This document shows, in pieces, positions 15,477 to 17,501 of a stretch of 17,501 bases of DNA. Under the pieces are notes generated by a model, which saw only the letters and a list, made by a program, of their open reading frames with translations, did not search any database and was not told where the DNA came from. Both the position numbers and the translations under genes were made by a program. Position 1 is the stretch's first letter; each line of letters opens with the position of its first letter. Source of the stretch: an uncultured Streptococcus sp. (lineage in GTDB: Bacteria; Bacillota; Bacilli; Lactobacillales; Streptococcaceae); assembly GCA_916048115.1 (NCBI GenBank), contig CAJZGQ010000012.1, forward strand, positions 1 through 17,501. The letters are read 5' to 3'.

Positions 15477-16280
15477 TTAATAGTCTTCGAGAATGTCGCC
15501 GATTGGATCGTTAGAAGTAGCGGCTCCGCCACCTCCATTGCCACCTTTCTTAGAAAGAGTAAGGTAGATCAAGGCAAGGGCAACACCAATTGCTCCAAGA
15601 GCGATCAAAGTTAATTGGCTAACGGCTGCAAGAGCAAAACCGATGGCAAAGAATGGCCATACTTCACGGCTCGCCATCATGTTGATAACCATGGCATAAC
15701 CAACGGCTACAACCATACCACCACCGATTTGCATTCCATCAGAGAGCCATTTTGGCATTTGTTCAAGAGCAGTTTTGACAGTTTCAGCAGGAATCATCAA
15801 CAAGAGGGCTGCAGGAATGGCGATACGAAGACCTTGAAGAAGAAGGGCCACAAAGTGAGCGCGTTCTACACCTTTGATATCCCCTTTTCTAGCAGCAGCG
15901 TCGGCAGTGTGAACCAAACCAACGGAAAGGGTACGGACGATCATGGTCAAGAAAAGACCAGCAACTGCAAGTGGAATAGCGACACCTTGAGCGACAGCGA
16001 TTCCTTTTGTACTGAAGTCTCCCCCAAGTACCATGATGATGGCAGCAGCGACAGATGCAAGGGCAGCATCGGGTGCAACTGCGGCACCAATGTTTGCCCA
16101 GCCAAGTGCAATAAATTGAAGTGAACCACCAAGCATAATGCCAGCAGTCAAGTTACCTGTTACCAAACCGATTAAGGTACAAGCAACAAGGGGTTGGTGG
16201 AATTGGAATTGGTCAAGGATACCTTCAAGACCTGCTAAGAAGGCAACAACGACCACTAATACCATAGAAATAATAGACAT
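15477..16280 (-). CDS. manM: Mannose-family PTS, IIC membrane component
   Basis: Sugar-translocating membrane subunit of the mannose transporter. The 267-residue product is strongly hydrophobic throughout. It has a first membrane segment at 3-20 and glycine-rich loops such as GNLTAGIMLGGSLQFIALGWANIGAAVAPD (42-71), typical of the EIIC sorbose/mannose family. Further helices follow to about 243 and the cytosolic tail is Gly-rich. AAAGGA lies eight bases before the ATG. It follows manL by 27 bases and precedes manN by 18, consistent with one transcript. Confidence 0.96.
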   Translation of the reverse strand: MSIISMVLVVVVAFLAGLEGILDQFQFHQPLVACTLIGLVTGNLTAGIMLGGSLQFIALGWANIGAAVAPDAALASVAAAIIMVLGGDFSTKGIAVAQGVAIPLAVAGLFLTMIVRTLSVGLVHTADAAARKGDIKGVERAHFVALLLQGLRIAIPAALLLMIPAETVKTALEQMPKWLSDGMQIGGGMVVAVGYAMVINMMASREVWPFFAIGFALAAVSQLTLIALGAIGVALALIYLTLSKKGGNGGGGAATSNDPIGDILEDY

Positions 16281-16307
16281 GTTTAAAATCCTTTCGTAAG
16301 TAATCGA

Positions 16308-17297
16308 TTATTGAACGTTAGCTTTGTTAATTAAGTCAAACAAATCTTTCTTAGAGTCATTTGGCACTTTACGGACGTCAAATTCAACTCCAAGATCACG
16401 CATTTTTTCAAATGTAGCCACGTCATCTTTATCCATTGACAACACATTGTTAACCATGGTTTTACCAGTTGAGTGGGCCATTGAACCAACGTTCAAGGTT
16501 TTAATCGGAACACCACCTTCGATGGCGCGAAGAGCATCTTGGGGTGTTTCAAATAAGATCAAAGCATGGGTATTTCCAAAACGTGGATCTTTTGCAACGT
16601 CGATCAATTTTTGAATTGGGACAACGTTTGCTTTCACACCATTTGGTGCCGCTTGTTTGATCAATTCCTTACGGAGTTCATCTTTGGCAACAGAATCTGA
16701 AGCAACAATGATCCGATCGGCTTTTGAATCAGGTGTCCAAGCAGTTGCGACTTGTCCATGAAGAAGACGTGTATCTAAGCGGGCAAGGTTAATCTTGAGT
16801 TTTCCATCTCCGATAACTGTTCCTTCTGGAATAGCAGCCTGGGCTACAGGAGCAGCAGCGGCTGTACTAGCTTCTTCAACAGGATTCAATTCTTCTGGAA
16901 GGGCTTTGACACCGTCTTTTGCTTCCTTGATGATGTTTGCAGCGACTTGATCAACGCCGGCATTTGCATCCATCAACCGTTCTGTATAAGCTTGAATCAA
17001 CATCGGAAGGTTCAATCCTGTGATGATCGCAAATTTACGATCTGGATTTTCTCCCATGACGCGACTTGCTTGGTTAAATGGAGAACCACTCCAAAGGTCA
17101 GCCAAAACCAAGACTTCATCTTCTGCATCAAATGCGGCAACAGCTGCATTAAATTTAGCATAGAGATCATCCGGGCCTTCACTTGGCATGAACGTAACCA
17201 CTTGAACTTTCTCTTGATCCCCAAAGATCATCGAGCCGGATTGGTGGATTCCAGCTGCAAATTCACCGTGGCTAGCAATAATGATACCAATACTCAT
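16308..17297 (-). CDS. manL: Mannose-family PTS, fused IIAB component
   Basis: Cytosolic phosphocarrier that takes phosphate from HPr on its IIA domain and passes it to IIB, then to sugar crossing ManMN. The 329-residue product has IIA (1-130) with phosphorylated H10 in [11 protein letters not shown]. An Ala/Pro-rich linker spans about 137-160. IIB (165-329) has H180 in [12 protein letters not shown] start at ATG 17297, ten bases after AAGGAGG, giving [12 protein letters not shown] as in known ManL. An in-frame ATG at 17306 is only one base from the ribosome site. In streptococci ManL also has a signalling role in sugar repression. First gene of manLMN. Confidence 0.96.
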   Translation of the reverse strand: MSIGIIIASHGEFAAGIHQSGSMIFGDQEKVQVVTFMPSEGPDDLYAKFNAAVAAFDAEDEVLVLADLWSGSPFNQASRVMGENPDRKFAIITGLNLPMLIQAYTERLMDANAGVDQVAANIIKEAKDGVKALPEELNPVEEASTAAAAPVAQAAIPEGTVIGDGKLKINLARLDTRLLHGQVATAWTPDSKADRIIVASDSVAKDELRKELIKQAAPNGVKANVVPIQKLIDVAKDPRFGNTHALILFETPQDALRAIEGGVPIKTLNVGSMAHSTGKTMVNNVLSMDKDDVATFEKMRDLGVEFDVRKVPNDSKKDLFDLINKANVQ

Positions 17298-17360
17298 TAT
17301 TGACATTCCTCCTTATAAAATTTGTTTGACTTTCAGTTTAAGAAAACTTTAAGCTACTTT

Positions 17361-17389
17361 ATTATAAATCGTTTCCACACTTAAGTCAA
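17361..17389 (-). promoter_or_regulatory. manLMN promoter
   Basis: On the minus strand TTGACT (17384-17389), a 17-base spacer and perfect TATAAT (17361-17366) form a near-consensus vegetative promoter. The expected start is near 17354, leaving a leader of about 57 bases. Confidence 0.9.
17364..17378 (-). promoter_or_regulatory. cre-like CcpA site in the manL promoter spacer
   Basis: GTGGAAACGATTTAT matches 13 of 15 positions of the cre consensus WTGNAANCGNWNNCW, keeping the central TG-N-AA-N-CG block. It lies between the -35 and -10 and overlaps the -10, where bound CcpA would compete with polymerase. CcpA control of man operons is known in streptococci. Confidence 0.6.
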
Positions 17390-17405
17390 TTTTTCTATCA
17401 AAATC

Positions 17406-17423
17406 TCGATGTAAAAACATCGA
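17406..17423. repeat. Perfect 7-bp-arm palindrome upstream of the manL promoter
   Basis: TCGATGT (17406-17412) and ACATCGA (17417-17423) are exact reverse complements across AAAA. The centre is about 60 bases upstream of the predicted manL start. There is no strong T-run on either side, so a protein-binding site is as likely as a terminator. The remaining bases to the window end (17424-17501) hold only AT-rich DNA and one weak TATAAT (minus strand, 17427-17432). Confidence 0.7.
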
Positions 17424-17501
17424 TTTATTATATTAAATTATCGTTAGATAGAAAAAGAATGCTCTTGAATGAATTTTGTTTATTACTTGTTGAGATCGGA
17501 A

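Noticed and set aside
15615..16124. Open frame of 169 codons on the plus strand over manM
   Set aside because: It is antisense to manM, has biased residue content and no promoter or ribosome site.
1..17501. Mobile elements, CRISPR arrays, prophage or defence genes
   Set aside because: I saw no transposase, integrase, regularly spaced repeats or unfamiliar long genes on either strand.

Overview
The window reads as a chromosomal core region of a low-GC Firmicute, almost certainly Streptococcus and most like the mitis/sanguinis/gordonii type of oral streptococci. The assignment rests on the one-piece type II fatty-acid cluster that uses FabM and FabK in place of FabA and FabI and carries the MarR-type regulator FabT. 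It is supported by a ManLMN mannose phosphotransferase with a fused IIAB subunit, a DUF956 (ManO) gene and a T-box in front of serS. Species was not determined. No mobile element, CRISPR array, prophage or foreign-looking gene was seen, and every long gene belongs to a known family.

Layout: (1) positions 1-300 hold the 3' part of a tRNA-Asn(GUU) gene with its terminator, then a second strong hairpin that ends the leftward aspartokinase gene (297-1652, minus). (2) A divergent AT-rich intergenic region (1653-1895) carries the aspartokinase and fabM promoters. (3) Positions 1896-12560 (plus) hold thirteen genes in the order fabM, fabT, fabH, acpP, fabK, fabD, fabG, fabF, accB, fabZ, accC, accD, accA, closed by a bidirectional terminator. 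(4) On the minus strand from 13880 down to 12603 lies serS, preceded by a serine T-box leader. Upstream of that, reading leftward from about 17390, come manL, manM, manN, a terminator, and manO.

How the genes work together: AccABCD make malonyl-CoA, FabD loads it on AcpP, FabH starts the chains, FabF elongates, FabG, FabZ and FabK complete each cycle, and FabM diverts an intermediate to unsaturated chains. FabT would repress from palindromes of form TTTGA-N3-TCAAA. One overlaps the fabT promoter and one lies just before fabK, so the operon has two control points. A weaker match lies in the fabM leader. ManLMN imports and phosphorylates mannose, glucose and related sugars, with a CcpA-type cre site in its promoter spacer.

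The less explained structure is all in intergenic DNA: a tandem FabT half-site arrangement inside a 13-bp inverted repeat before fabK, two hairpins plus a 23-codon ORF filling the accC-accD gap, a 7-bp-arm palindrome upstream of the manL promoter, and a serS promoter whose -35 lies within the end of manO. No gap exceeds 300 bases without a gene. I see no clearly undescribed multi-gene system here.
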